Positions 11,601 to 22,578 of a DNA stretch of 64,000 bases are shown here, piece by piece; within the stretch, counting starts at the first letter, position 1, and every line of letters starts with the position of its first letter. Source of the DNA: Hydractinia symbiolongicarpus. Lineage: Eukaryota; Cnidaria; Hydrozoa; Anthoathecata; Hydractiniidae. Position numbers and translations under genes: made by a program. The stretch covers positions 992,001-1,056,000 of the forward strand of contig NC_079882.1 of assembly GCF_029227915.1 (NCBI RefSeq), in the 5' to 3' direction. The notes beneath the pieces were generated by a model. It was given only the letters and a program-made list of their open reading frames with translations, did not search any database and was not told where the DNA came from.

Positions 11601-14600
11601 TCAATCGCTTTATTGTTAAAAGCGATGCAAGCTAGTAATATCAGAAAATATCGCTAAATACATGTTGGTACGAATATGTGACGCTACCGTTGTAACTGAA
11701 GCGGAATGATACCGTTGGAAAGTCAATGAAATGTAGTTTTTGAAACTGTCGCTATTTTTTCAGCGCGTGATAACGGCTAGGATTGGTGCCACAGTAAAAA
11801 TGACTTATTTATCTATATCTTTAAATGAAGCGCTACCACAGCGCCCAGTGTAATCGCTGAGTTCTGGCAATCATGTCAAATTAAGAAGAATGTTATTTCT
11901 TGGAGTCCAATAGTCTCACTTTCACATTTATCAGGTCACAGTCCAAAGTTAGTTCAATTAAGTCCCACAGTCAATCGTGTCATTATTAAAAGCTATGCAT
12001 CCTAGTAATATGAGAAAATTATCGCAAAATACATGTTGGTACGAATATGTGACCCAACCGTTATAACTCAAACGGACTGAGACCTTTAGAAAGTCAATAA
12101 AATGTACTTTTTGAAACTGTCGCTATTTCTTCAGCACAGGATAACGGCTAGGATTGGTCCCACGGTAAAAAATGATTTATTTATCTAAATTTGTATATGA
12201 AGCGCTACCACAGCGCCCGGTGTAATCGCTGAGTTCCGGCAATCATGTCAAATTAAGAAGAATGTTATTTCTTGAAGTCCAATTGTCTCACTTATAACAT
12301 TTTTAAAGTCACAGTCCAAAATTAGTTTTATTAAGTCCCACAGTCAATCGTTTCACTGTTAAACGCGATACAACCCAGTAATTCCGGAAAGATATCACGA
12401 AATACATGTTGGTACGAATATGTGACTCAACCGTTGTAACTTAAACGGATTGATGCTGTTAGAAAGTCAATGAAATGTAGATTTTCAAACTTTCTCCATT
12501 TCTTCAGCGCGGGATAACGGCTAGGATTGGTCCCACAGTAAAAAATGACTTATTTATCTAAATTTTTAAATGAAGCGCTACCACAGCGCCCAGTATTATC
12601 GCTGAGTTCCGGTAATCACGTGAAATTAAGAAAAATGTTATTTCTTGGAGTCCAATTGTCTCACTTATAACATTTATAAGGTCACAGTCCAAATTCAGTT
12701 CAATTAAGTCCCACAGTCAATCGTTTCACTGTTAAAAGCGATGCAACCTAGTAATATGAGAAAAATATCGCTAAATACATGTTGGTACGAATATGTGACG
12801 CAACTGCGGTAACTGAAGCGGATTGATACCGTTAGAAAGTCAATGAAATGTAGTATTTGAAACTGTCGCTATTTCTTCAGCGCGCGATAACGGCTAGGAT
12901 TGGTTCCACAGTAAAAATTGACTTTTTTACCTAAATTTTTAAATGAAGCGCTACCTCAGCGGGCAGTGTAATCGCTGAGTTGCGGCAATCATGTCAAATT
13001 AAAAAGAATGTTATTTCTTGAAGTCCAATTGTCTCACTTATAACATTTATAAGGTCACAGTCCAAAATCAGTTCAATTAAGTCCCACAGTCAATCGTTTC
13101 ACTGTTAAAAGCGATGCAACCTAGTAATATGAGAAAAATATCGCTAAATACATGTTGGTACTAATATGTGACGCTACCGTTGTAACTGAAACAGATTAAT
13201 ACCATTAGAAAGTTAATGAAATGTAGTTTTTGAAACTGTCGCTATTTTTTCAGCGCGCGATAACGGCTAGGAATGGTCCCACAGTGAAAATTGACTTTTT
13301 TATCTAAATTTTTAAATGAAGCGCTACCACAGCACCCAGTGTAATCGCTGAGTTCCGACAATTACGTCAAATTAAGAAGAATGTTATTTCTTGGAGTCCA
13401 ATTGTCTCATTTATCACATTTATCAGGTCACAGTCCAAAGTTAGTTCAATTAAGTCCCACAGTCAATCGTTTCATTGTTAAAGGCAATGCAACCTAGTAA
13501 TATCAGAAAAATATTGCTAAATACATGTTGGTACGAATATGTGACCCCACCGTTGTAACTCAAACGGACTGACATCGTTAGAAAGTCAATGAAATGTAGT
13601 TTTTGAAGCTGTCTCTATTTCTTCAGCGCGTCCTTAGGGCTAGGATTGGTCCAACAGTACAAAATGACTTATTTATTTACATTTTTAAATAAAGCGATAC
13701 CCCAGCGCCCAGCGTAATCGCTGAGTTCCGGAAATCATGTCAAATTAAGAAAATTGTTATTTCTTGGAGTCCAATTGTTCCAATTATAACATTTATAAGG
13801 TCACAGTCCAAAATCAGTTCAATTAAGTCCCACAGTCAATCGCTTTATTGTTAAAAGCGATGCAATCTAGTGATATCAGAAAATATCGCTAAATACATGT
13901 TGGTACGAATATGTGACCCAACTGTTGTTACTCAAACGGACTGACAGCGTTAGAAAGTCAATGAAATGTACTTTGTGAAACTGTCGCTATTTCTTCAGCG
14001 CGTGATAACGGCTAGTAGAAAATGACTTACTAATCTAAATTTTTAAATGAAGTGCTACCACAGCGCCCAGTGTAATCGCTGAGTTCCGGTAATCACTTCA
14101 AATTAAGAAGAATGTTATTTCTTGAAGTCCAATTGTCTCCTTTATCACATTTATCAGGTCACAGTCCAAAGTTAGTTCAATTAAGTCCCACAGTCAATCG
14201 TGTCATTATTAAAAGCTATGCATCCTAGTAATATGAGAAAATTATCGCAAAATACATGTTGGTACGAATATGTGACCCAACCGTTATAACTCAAACGGAC
14301 TGACACCTTTAGAAAGTCAATAAAATGTACTTTTTGAAACAGTCGCTATTTCCTTAGCCCGCGATAACGGCTAGGATTGGTCCCACAGTAAAAATTGATT
14401 TATTTATCTAAATTTTTAAATGAAGCGCTACCACAGCACCCAGTGTAATCGCTGAGTTGCGGCAATCATGTCAAATTAAGAAAAATGTTTTTCTTGGAGT
14501 CCAATTGTCTCACTTAGAACATTTATAAGGTCACAGTCCAAAATCAGTTCAATTAAGTCCCACAGTCAATCGTTTCACTGTTAAAAGCGAAGCAACCTAG

Positions 14601-16319
14601 TAATATGAGAAAAATATCGCTATATACATATTGGTACGAATATATGACGCAACCGTTGTAAATGAAGCGGATTGATACCGTTAGAAAGTCAATGAAATGT
14701 AGTATTTGAAACTGTCGCTATTTCCTCAGCGCGCGATAACGGCTAGGACTGGTCCCACAGTAAAAATTGACATTTTTACTTAAATTCTTAAATGAAGCGC
14801 TACCACAGCGCCCAGTGTAATCGCTGAGTTGCGGCAATCATGTCAAGTTAAGAAGAATGCTATTCCTGGGAGTCCAATTGTCTCACTTATAACATTTATA
14901 AGGTCACAGTCCAAAATCAGTTCAATTAAGTCCCACAGTCAATCGTGTCATTGTTAAAAGCTATGCATCCTAGTAATATGAGAAAATTATCGCAAAATAC
15001 ATGTTGGTACGAATATGTGACCCAACCGTTATAACTCAAACGGACTGGCACCTTTAGCAAGTCAATGAAATGTACTTTTTGAAACAGTCGCTATTTCTTC
15101 AGCCCGCGATAACAGCTAGGATTGAACCCACAGTAAAAATTGATTTATTTATCTAAATTTTTAAATGAAGCGCTACCACAGCGCCCAGTATTATCGCTGA
15201 GTTCCGGTAATCACGTGAAATTAAGAAAAATGTAATTCTTGGAGTCCAATTGTCTCACTTATAACATTTATAAGGTCACAGTCCAAAATCAGTTCAATTA
15301 AGTCCCACAGTCAATCGTTTCACTGTTAAAAGCGATGCAACCTAGTAATATGAGAAAAATATCGCTAAATACATGTTGGTACGAGATGTGACGCTACCGT
15401 TGTAACTGAAGCGGATTAATACCGTTAGAAAGTTAATGAAACGTAGTTTTTGAAACTGTCGCTATTTTTTCAGCGCGCGATAACGGCTAGGAATGGTCCC
15501 ACAGTGAAAATTGACTTTTTTATCTAAATTTTTAAATGAAGCGCTACCACAGCGTTCAGTGTAATCGCTGAGTTCCGGCAATCACGTCAAACTTGGAAGA
15601 ATGTTATTTCTTGAAGTCCAATTGTCTCCTTTATCACATTTATCAGGTCACAGTCCAAAGTTAGTTCAATTAAGTCCCACAGTCAATCGTTTCACTGTTA
15701 AAAGCGAAGCAACCTAGTAATATGAGAAAAATATCGCTATATACATATTGGTACGAATATATGACGCAACCGTTGTAAATGAAGCGGATTGATACCGTTA
15801 GAAAGTCAATGAAATGTAGTATTTGAAACTGTCGCTATTTCCTCAGCGCGCGATAACGGCTAGGACTGGTCCCACAGTAAAAATTGACATTTTTAATTAA
15901 ATTCTTAAATGAAGCGCTACCACAGCGCCCAGTGTAATCGCTGAGTTGCGGCAATCATGTCAAGTTAAGAAGAAAGCTATTTCTGGGAGTCCAATTGTCT
16001 CACTTATAACATTTATAAGGTCACAGTCCAAAATCAGTTCAATTAAGTCCCACAGTCAATCGTGTCATTGTTAAAAGCTATGCATCCTAGTAATATGAGA
16101 AAATTATCGCAAAATACATGTTGGTACGGATATGTGACCCAACCGTTATAACTCAAACGGACTGGCACCTTTAGCAAGTCAATGAAATGTACTTTTTGAA
16201 ACAGTCGCTATTTCTTCAGCCCGCCATAACAGCTAGGATTGATCCCACAGTAAAAATTGATTTATTTATCTAAATTTTTAAATGAAGCGCTACCACAGCA
16301 CCCAGTGTAATCGCTGAGT

Positions 16320-18552
16320 TGCGGCAATCATGTCAAAATAAGAAAAATGTTTTTCTTGGAGTCCAATTGTCTCACTTAGAACATTTATAAGGTCACAGTC
16401 CAAAATCAGTTCAATTAAGTCCCACAGTCAATCGCTTTATTGTTAAAAGCGATGCAATCTAGTAATATCAGAAAATATTGCTAAATACATGTTGGTACGA
16501 ATATGTGACCGAACTGTTGTAACTCAAACGGACTGACAGTGTTAGAAAGTCAATGAACTGTACTTTGTGAAAGTGTCGCTATTTCTTTGGCGCACGATAA
16601 CGGCTAGAATTGGTCCCACGGTAGAAAATGACTTATTAATCTAAGTTTTTAAATGAAGCGCTACCACAGCGCCCAGTGTAATCGCTGAGTTCTGATAATC
16701 ACGTCAAATTAAGAAGAATGTTATTTCTTGAAGTCCAAATGTCTCCTTTATCACATTTATCAGGTCACAGTCCAAAGTTAGTTCAATTAAGTCCCACAGT
16801 CAATCGTGTCATTGTTAAAAGCGATGCAACCTAGTAATATGAGAAAAATATCGCTAAATACATATTGGTACGAATATGTGACCCAACTGTTATAACTCAA
16901 ACGGACTGACACCGTTAGAAAGTCAATGAAATGTACTTTTTGAAACTGTCGCTATTTCTTCAGCGCGCAATAACGCCTAGGATTGGTCCCGCAGTAAAAA
17001 AGACTTATTTATCTAAATTTTTAAATGAAGCGCTACCACAGCGCCCAGTGTAATCGCTGAGTTCCGGTAATCACGTGAAATTAAGAAAAATGTTATTTCT
17101 TGGAGTCCAATTGTCTCACTTTTAACATTTATAAGGTCACAGTCCAAAATCAGTTCAATTAAGTCCCACAGTCAATCGTTTCACTGTTAAAAGAGATGCA
17201 ACCTAGTAATATGAGAAAAATATCGCTAAATACATGTTGGTACGAATATGTGACGCAACCGTGGTAACTGAAGCGGATTGATACCGTTAGAAAGTCAATG
17301 AAATGTATTATTTGAAACTGTCGCTATTTCTTCAGTGCGCGATAACGGCTAGGATTGGTTCCACAGTAAAAATTGACATTTTTACTTAAATTTTTAAATG
17401 AAGCGCTACCACAGCGCCCAGTGTAATCGCTGAGTTGCGGCAATCATGTCAAAATAAGAAAAATGTTTTTCTTGGAGTCCAATTGTCTCACTTAGAACAT
17501 TTATAAGGTCACAGTCCAAAATCAGTTCAATTAAGTCCCACAGTCAATCGCTTTATTGTTAAAAGCGATGCAATCTTGTAATATCAGAAAATATTGCTAA
17601 ATACATGTTGGTACGAATATGTGACCCAACTGTTGTAACTCAAACGGACTGACAGCGTTAGAAAGTCAATGAACTGTACTTTGTGAAAGTGTCGCTATTT
17701 CTTCGGCGCACGATAACGGCTAGAATTGGTCCCACAGTAGAAAATGACTTATTAATCTAAGTTTTTAAATGAAGCGCTACCACAGCGCCCAGTGTAATCG
17801 CTGAGTTCTGGTAATCACGTCAAATTAAGAAGAATGTTATTTCTTGAAGTCCAAATGTCTCCTTTATCACATTTATCAGGTCACAGTCCAAAGTTAGTTC
17901 AATTAAGTCCCACAGTCAATCGTGTCATTGTTAAAAGCGATGCAACCTAGTAATATGAGAAAAATATCGCTAAATACATATTGGTACGAATATGTGACCC
18001 AACTGTTATAACTCAAACGGACTGACACCGTTAGAAAGTCAATGAAATGTACTTTTTGAAACTGTCGCTATTTCTTCAGCGCGCAATAACGCCTAGGATT
18101 GGTCCCGCAGTAAAAAAGACTTATTTATCTAAATTTTTAAATGAAGCGCTACCACAGCGCCCAGTGTAATCGCTGAGTTCCGGTAATCACGTGAAAATAA
18201 GAAAAATGTTATTTCTTGGAGTCCAATTTTCTCACTTATAACATTTATAAGGTCACAGTCCAAAATCAGTTCAATTAAGTCCCACAGTCAATCGTTTCAC
18301 TGTTAAAAGAGATGCAACCTAGTAATATGAGAAAAATATCGCTAAATACATGTTGGTACGAATATGTGACACAACCGTGGTAACTGAAGCGGATTGATAC
18401 CGTTAGAAAGTCAATGAAATGTATTATTTGAAACTGTCGCTATTTCTTCAGTGCGCGATAACGGCTAGGATTGGTTCCACAGTAAAAATTGACATTTTTA
18501 CTTAAATTTTTAAATGAAGCGCTACCACAGCGCCCAGTGTAATCGCTGAGTT
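16320..18552 (+). repeat. Three-monomer higher-order repeat, 1116 bp, two tandem copies
   Basis: The words GTCAAAATAAGAAAAATG, GCGCACGATAACGGCTAG and CGCAATAACGCCTAGG recur in the same order 1116 bp apart (for example 16589 and 17705). A related, more diverged copy of the same order occurs at about 9630-10745. Confidence 0.85.
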
Positions 18553-20453
18553 GCGGCAATCATGTCAAGTTAAGAAGAATGTTATTTCTTGGAGTCCAAT
18601 TGTCTTACTTATAACATTTATGAGGTCACAGTCCAAAATCAGTTCAATTAAGTCCCACAGTCAATCGCTTTATTGTTAAAAGCGATGCAATCTAGTAATA
18701 TCAGAAAATATCGCTAAATACATGTTGGTACGAATATGTGACCCAACTGTTGTTACTCAAACGGACTGACAGCGTTAGAAAGTCAATGAAATGTAGTATT
18801 TGAAACTGTCGCTATTTCCTCAGCGCGCGATAACGGCTAGGACTGGTCCCACAGTAAAAATTGACATTTTTACTTAAATTCTTAAATGAAGCGCTACCAC
18901 AGCGCCCAGTGTAATCGCTGAGTTGCGGCAATCATGTCAAGTTAAGAAGAATGCTATTCCTGGGAGTCCAATTGTCTCACTTATAACATTTATAAGGTCA
19001 CAGTCCAAAATCAGTTCAATTAAGTCCCACAGTCAATCGTGTCATTGTTAAAAGCTATGCATCCTAGTAATATGAGAAAATTATCGCAAAATACATGTTG
19101 GTACGAATATGTGACCCAACCGTTATAACTCAAACGGACTGGCACCTTTAGCAAGTCAATGAAATGTACTTTTTGAAACAGTCGCTATTTCTTCAGCCCG
19201 CGATAACAGCTAGGATTGATCCCACAGTAAAAATTGATTTATTTATCTAAATTTTAAAATGAAGCGCTACCAGAGCACCCAGTGTAATCGCTGAGTTCCG
19301 GCAATCATGTCAAATTAAGAAGAATGTTACTTCTTGGAGTCCAATTGTCTCACTTATAACATTTTTAAAGTCACAGTCCAAAATTAGTTTTATTAAGTCC
19401 CACAGTCAATCGTTTCACTGTTAAACGCGATACAACCCAGTAATTCCGGAAAGATATCACGAAATACATGTTGGTACGAATATGTGACTCAACCGTTGTA
19501 ACTTAAACGGATTGATGCTGTTAGAAAGTCAATGAAATGTAGATTTTCAAACTTTCTCCATTTCTTCAGCGGGTGATAACGGCTAGGATTGGTGCCACAG
19601 TAAAAATGACTTATTTATCTATATCTTTAAATGAAGCGCTACCACAGCGTTCAGTGTAATCGCTGAGTTCCGGCAATCACGTTAAACTTGGAAGAATGTT
19701 ATTTCTTGAAGTCCAATTGTCTCCTTTATCACATTTATCAGGTCACAGTCCAAAGTTAGTTCAATTAAGTCCCACAGTCAATCGTTTCACTGTTAAAAGC
19801 GAAGCAACCTAGTAATATGAGAAAAATATCGCTATATACATATTGGTACGAATATATGACGCAACCGTTGTAAATGAAGCGGATTGATACCGTTAGAAAG
19901 TCAATGAAATGTAGTATTTGAAACTGTCGCTATTTCCTCAGCGCGCGATAACGGCTAGGACTGGTCCCACAGTAAAAATTGACATTTTTAATTGAATTCT
20001 TAAATGAAGCGCTACCACAGCGCCCAGTGTAATCGCTGAGTTGCGGCAATAATGTCAAGTTAAGAAGAAAGCTATTTCTGGGAGTCCAATTGTCTCACTT
20101 ATAACATTTATAAGGTCACAGTCCAAAATCAGTTCAATTAAGTCCCACAGTCAATCGTGTCATTGTTAAAAGCTATGCATCCTAGTAATATGAGAAAATT
20201 ATCGCAAAATACATGTTGGTACGAATATGTGACCCAACCGTTATAACTCAAACGGACTGGCACCTTTAGCAAGTCAATGAAATTTAGATTTTCAAACTTT
20301 CTCCATTTCTTCAGCGCGGGATAACGGCTAGGATTGGTCCCACAGTAAAAAATGACTTATTTATCTAAATTTTTAAATGAAGCGCTACCACAGCGCCCAG
20401 TATTATCGCTGAGTTCCGGTAATCACGTGAAATTAAGAAAAATGTTATTTCTT

Positions 20454-20601
20454 TTTTTTTTTGATTTGATTTTGATTTTCTCTTTATTTAACGTCGATAG
20501 ATACAATAGTATTTAAATAACTAATTTAAATCGACAACAAAACGTAAAACAAGGCAAACAGCGATAAAAAATAAGAAAAATAAATAAATAAATAAGTAAA
20601 G
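20454..20601 (-). other. LINE 3' untranslated region and tail (copy 1)
   Basis: About 148 bp after the stop codon on the minus strand. It includes ATTTATTTATTTA-type runs just after the stop, an AATAAA hexamer at 20488-20483, then a tail of AAAATCAAAATCAAATC plus an A-run that directly abuts satellite. The hexamer lies about 20-30 bases before the tail, consistent with a processed transcript having been reverse-transcribed. Confidence 0.75.
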
Positions 20602-22530
20602 TTAAAATATGTATGGTATATCCATGCATATTTTACAGGTGCAAACGTAACCTTCCCAAAATTTTATTGAGCTACGGAAGGCTTCGAGAGAAGGAGCATT
20701 CTTTGTAGCGTCAGGCACAGATATCCATAGCTTCCCTGCAATATTTGATAAAGTATTTAAGCCATAGTATGTTGTCCGACAAGTTGGTCGCCTGATCAAA
20801 TTAAAGCAACGAAGGTTGTACTTGTTTTCCCTAACAGAAAATATCTCGTTCATATATAGAGGTGACAATCCATTTAAAAATTTGTAAACCTCTTTCATTA
20901 AATTCTGTAAATTGATGATGTGAATATTTTTAACATTACATAAAGATAAAAGTTCATCGTAACTGCCATTTATATCGTCCTGTATGATTCTTAGACAACG
21001 TTCATGAATACGATTGATTCGATTATTCGCAACTTTTCCACAAAACATCCATACTAAGGGACAGTAAGAAAACTGAGACAAAATAAATGAATTGAAGAGA
21101 AAACGCTTCATCTTGGGTGTCAAAAAGGAAGATATCCTTTGAAGCACGTTGAGTTTCCTACTAGCCTTATTACAGATGTTTTTGACATGCGAATGAAAGT
21201 TTAGTCTCGAGTCAATCGTAACACCAAGAAGCACTACAGACGATTTACACGCAATTTTCAAATGGTTAAATATCAAACTTTCATCGTGATGACCTAATAC
21301 AATATATTGATACTTTTTCAAATTTATTGCTAAGTAATTTTCATAAAACCAATTATTAACTATGACCAAATTAGTAAGCAGTGTTTGTTTTACATCTTCT
21401 AATGAATTTTCACAAGCATATAAGGTGTTATCATCTGCAAAGTTACAAAGGGATGATTGAATAATGAACCAGAATAAATCGTTTATAGAATAATTGAAGA
21501 AAGGAGGTCCTAAGATTGATCCTTGTGGAACTCCAACTTGAAGAGGAAGCCATTCGCTAAAAGAAGAATTTATTCTGGTTCTCTGAAAACGATTTTTCAA
21601 GTATGAGTGAATAAATAATAAAGAAGATTCAGAAAAACCATAGGCATGCAGCTTTGCAATAAGCAAATCATGGTTGATAGTATCAAAAGCTTTTGAAAGG
21701 TCCATTAGCACTGCTCCAACTACACCCTTATTATCAAGTGTGCTTTTCCATTGTTCAATCATTCGAATGAGAGCATATTGTGTATTATAACCCTTTCTGA
21801 AGCCTGATAGATGAGGGCTGAGTTTGTCATGCATAAAAGTGTGCATTTGATTAAGAATAATTCTTTCAAAAACCTTTGATAAACAGGGAAGCAAGCTAAC
21901 AGGTCTATAGTTCTCCTTATCATTACAGTCATCCTTCTTAAAAACAGGTATAACCTCTGCAAGTTTTAAATCATCAGGAAAAATATTAGACTGTAAACAA
22001 AAATTTATAATATTAGTGAGGATAGGAACAAAGATATGAATAAACTTTTTCAACATAAAAACTGGAAAATCACCACTAACAGAAGATTTCTTTGCATCCA
22101 TGTCTTTGATGACTTTGAGAACATCAGGCTGTTCAACCAGCGAAAAATAGAACTTTTCATCATAACCCGCATTTTCACGAATTTTCAAAATACTGATGTG
22201 ATTAGTATACGAGTGGATTGCATCGTGAATGGTTGCTGTATGTGTATCATCGTTTGGTTTGATTGGTAAATTTTTCGTGATGTTGGTGTAATATTCATTG
22301 AAGATTTTGCATAATTTTTGTTCGTCGGTGACTATCTTTTCTTTCTCGATTAAGATAATTTTGTTGGTGTTATAACTAACGTTTGAAAACAATGGCTTGA
22401 CAGACTTCCAGAACTTTTTATTATCAGTAATGCTTGTCATACGTAAACCCTTGAAATACGAACGTCTGGTTTTTCGTAATAAGGAAACACAGTAGTTTCT
22501 CTGTCTAGTGAAGTTGGACCAATTGTCCAA
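20454..22530 (-). mobile_element. 5'-truncated CR1/Jockey-like LINE, copy 1, with intact 3' end
   Basis: A non-LTR retrotransposon lies in reverse orientation within a monomer, between ATTTCTT (ending 20453) and TTGGAGTCC (from 22531). It has an A-rich 3' tail with TCAAA-type repeats (a T-run on the plus strand from 20452), an AATAAA at 20488-20483, and a complete RT domain. The upstream apurinic-type endonuclease and any ORF1 are absent: the element begins just before the basic linker that precedes RT in this superfamily. No convincing long target-site duplication is seen; at most 2 bp (TT) is shared. Identification rests on the order and wording of the RT motifs and on the C-terminal Cys-rich end, which are typical of the CR1/L2/Jockey group. 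I cannot assign the exact clade. Confidence 0.92.
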
Positions 22531-22578
22531 TTGGAGTCCAATTGTCTTACTTATAACATTTATGAGGTCACAGTCCAA
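20602..22578 (-). CDS. Chimeric LINE reverse transcriptase ORF (satellite-derived start), copy 1
   Basis: 658 codons without interruption. Residues 1-17 are encoded by satellite on the reverse strand; LINE-derived sequence starts at about D18-N19. A basic linker (residues ~21-45, RQRNYCVSLLRKTRRSYFKG) is followed by an RT domain: KKSSVSGDFP near 163, ENYRPVSLLP at 222-231, motif A LMDLSKAFD (catalytic D293), motif B PQGSILGP at 351-358, and motif C FADD at 380-383. The thumb and C-terminal region contain YCPLVW and NRINRIHERCLR. The C-terminus has CTCKIC shortly before the stop, like the short Cys motif that ends many CR1/Jockey ORF2 proteins. The product would be an RNA-dependent DNA polymerase, but with no endonuclease domain it is probably not autonomous. 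The methionine is the only upstream in-frame start and is accidental. Whether it is translated is unknown. Confidence 0.88.
   Translation of the reverse strand: MDCDLINVISKTIGLQLDNWSNFTRQRNYCVSLLRKTRRSYFKGLRMTSITDNKKFWKSVKPLFSNVSYNTNKIILIEKEKIVTDEQKLCKIFNEYYTNITKNLPIKPNDDTHTATIHDAIHSYTNHISILKIRENAGYDEKFYFSLVEQPDVLKVIKDMDAKKSSVSGDFPVFMLKKFIHIFVPILTNIINFCLQSNIFPDDLKLAEVIPVFKKDDCNDKENYRPVSLLPCLSKVFERIILNQMHTFMHDKLSPHLSGFRKGYNTQYALIRMIEQWKSTLDNKGVVGAVLMDLSKAFDTINHDLLIAKLHAYGFSESSLLFIHSYLKNRFQRTRINSSFSEWLPLQVGVPQGSILGPPFFNYSINDLFWFIIQSSLCNFADDNTLYACENSLEDVKQTLLTNLVIVNNWFYENYLAINLKKYQYIVLGHHDESLIFNHLKIACKSSVVLLGVTIDSRLNFHSHVKNICNKASRKLNVLQRISSFLTPKMKRFLFNSFILSQFSYCPLVWMFCGKVANNRINRIHERCLRIIQDDINGSYDELLSLCNVKNIHIINLQNLMKEVYKFLNGLSPLYMNEIFSVRENKYNLRCFNLIRRPTCRTTYYGLNTLSNIAGKLWISVPDATKNAPSLEAFRSSIKFWEGYVCTCKICMDIPYIF

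Larger units (their letters stand above)
1397..20453 (+). repeat. 372 bp satellite array, left block
   Basis: Head-to-tail monomers, recognised by anchors such as CATGTTGGTACGAATATGTG, GGCTAGGATTGGTCCCACAG and GAAGCGCTACCACAGCGCCC. Successive anchors lie 371-372 bp apart (for example 1761, 2133 and 2504). All monomers have the same orientation; I estimate about 51 here. Monomers are AT-rich but carry about 18 CpGs in a typical copy, including the core TTCAGCGCGCGATAACGGC. Many subfamilies are visible (for example CCACAGCGTTCAG versus CCACAGCGCCCAG, and GTGACGCTACC versus GTGACCCAACC). Apparent ORFs of 60-90 codons in this block are monomer read-through, broken in most copies. Confidence 0.97.

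Noticed and set aside
22036-22269. Plus-strand ORF of 77 codons (also at 26658-26891) and a 67-codon minus-strand ORF in another frame (21759-21962, 26381-26584)
   Set aside because: Shadows of the LINE reverse transcriptase frame, with no domains of their own.
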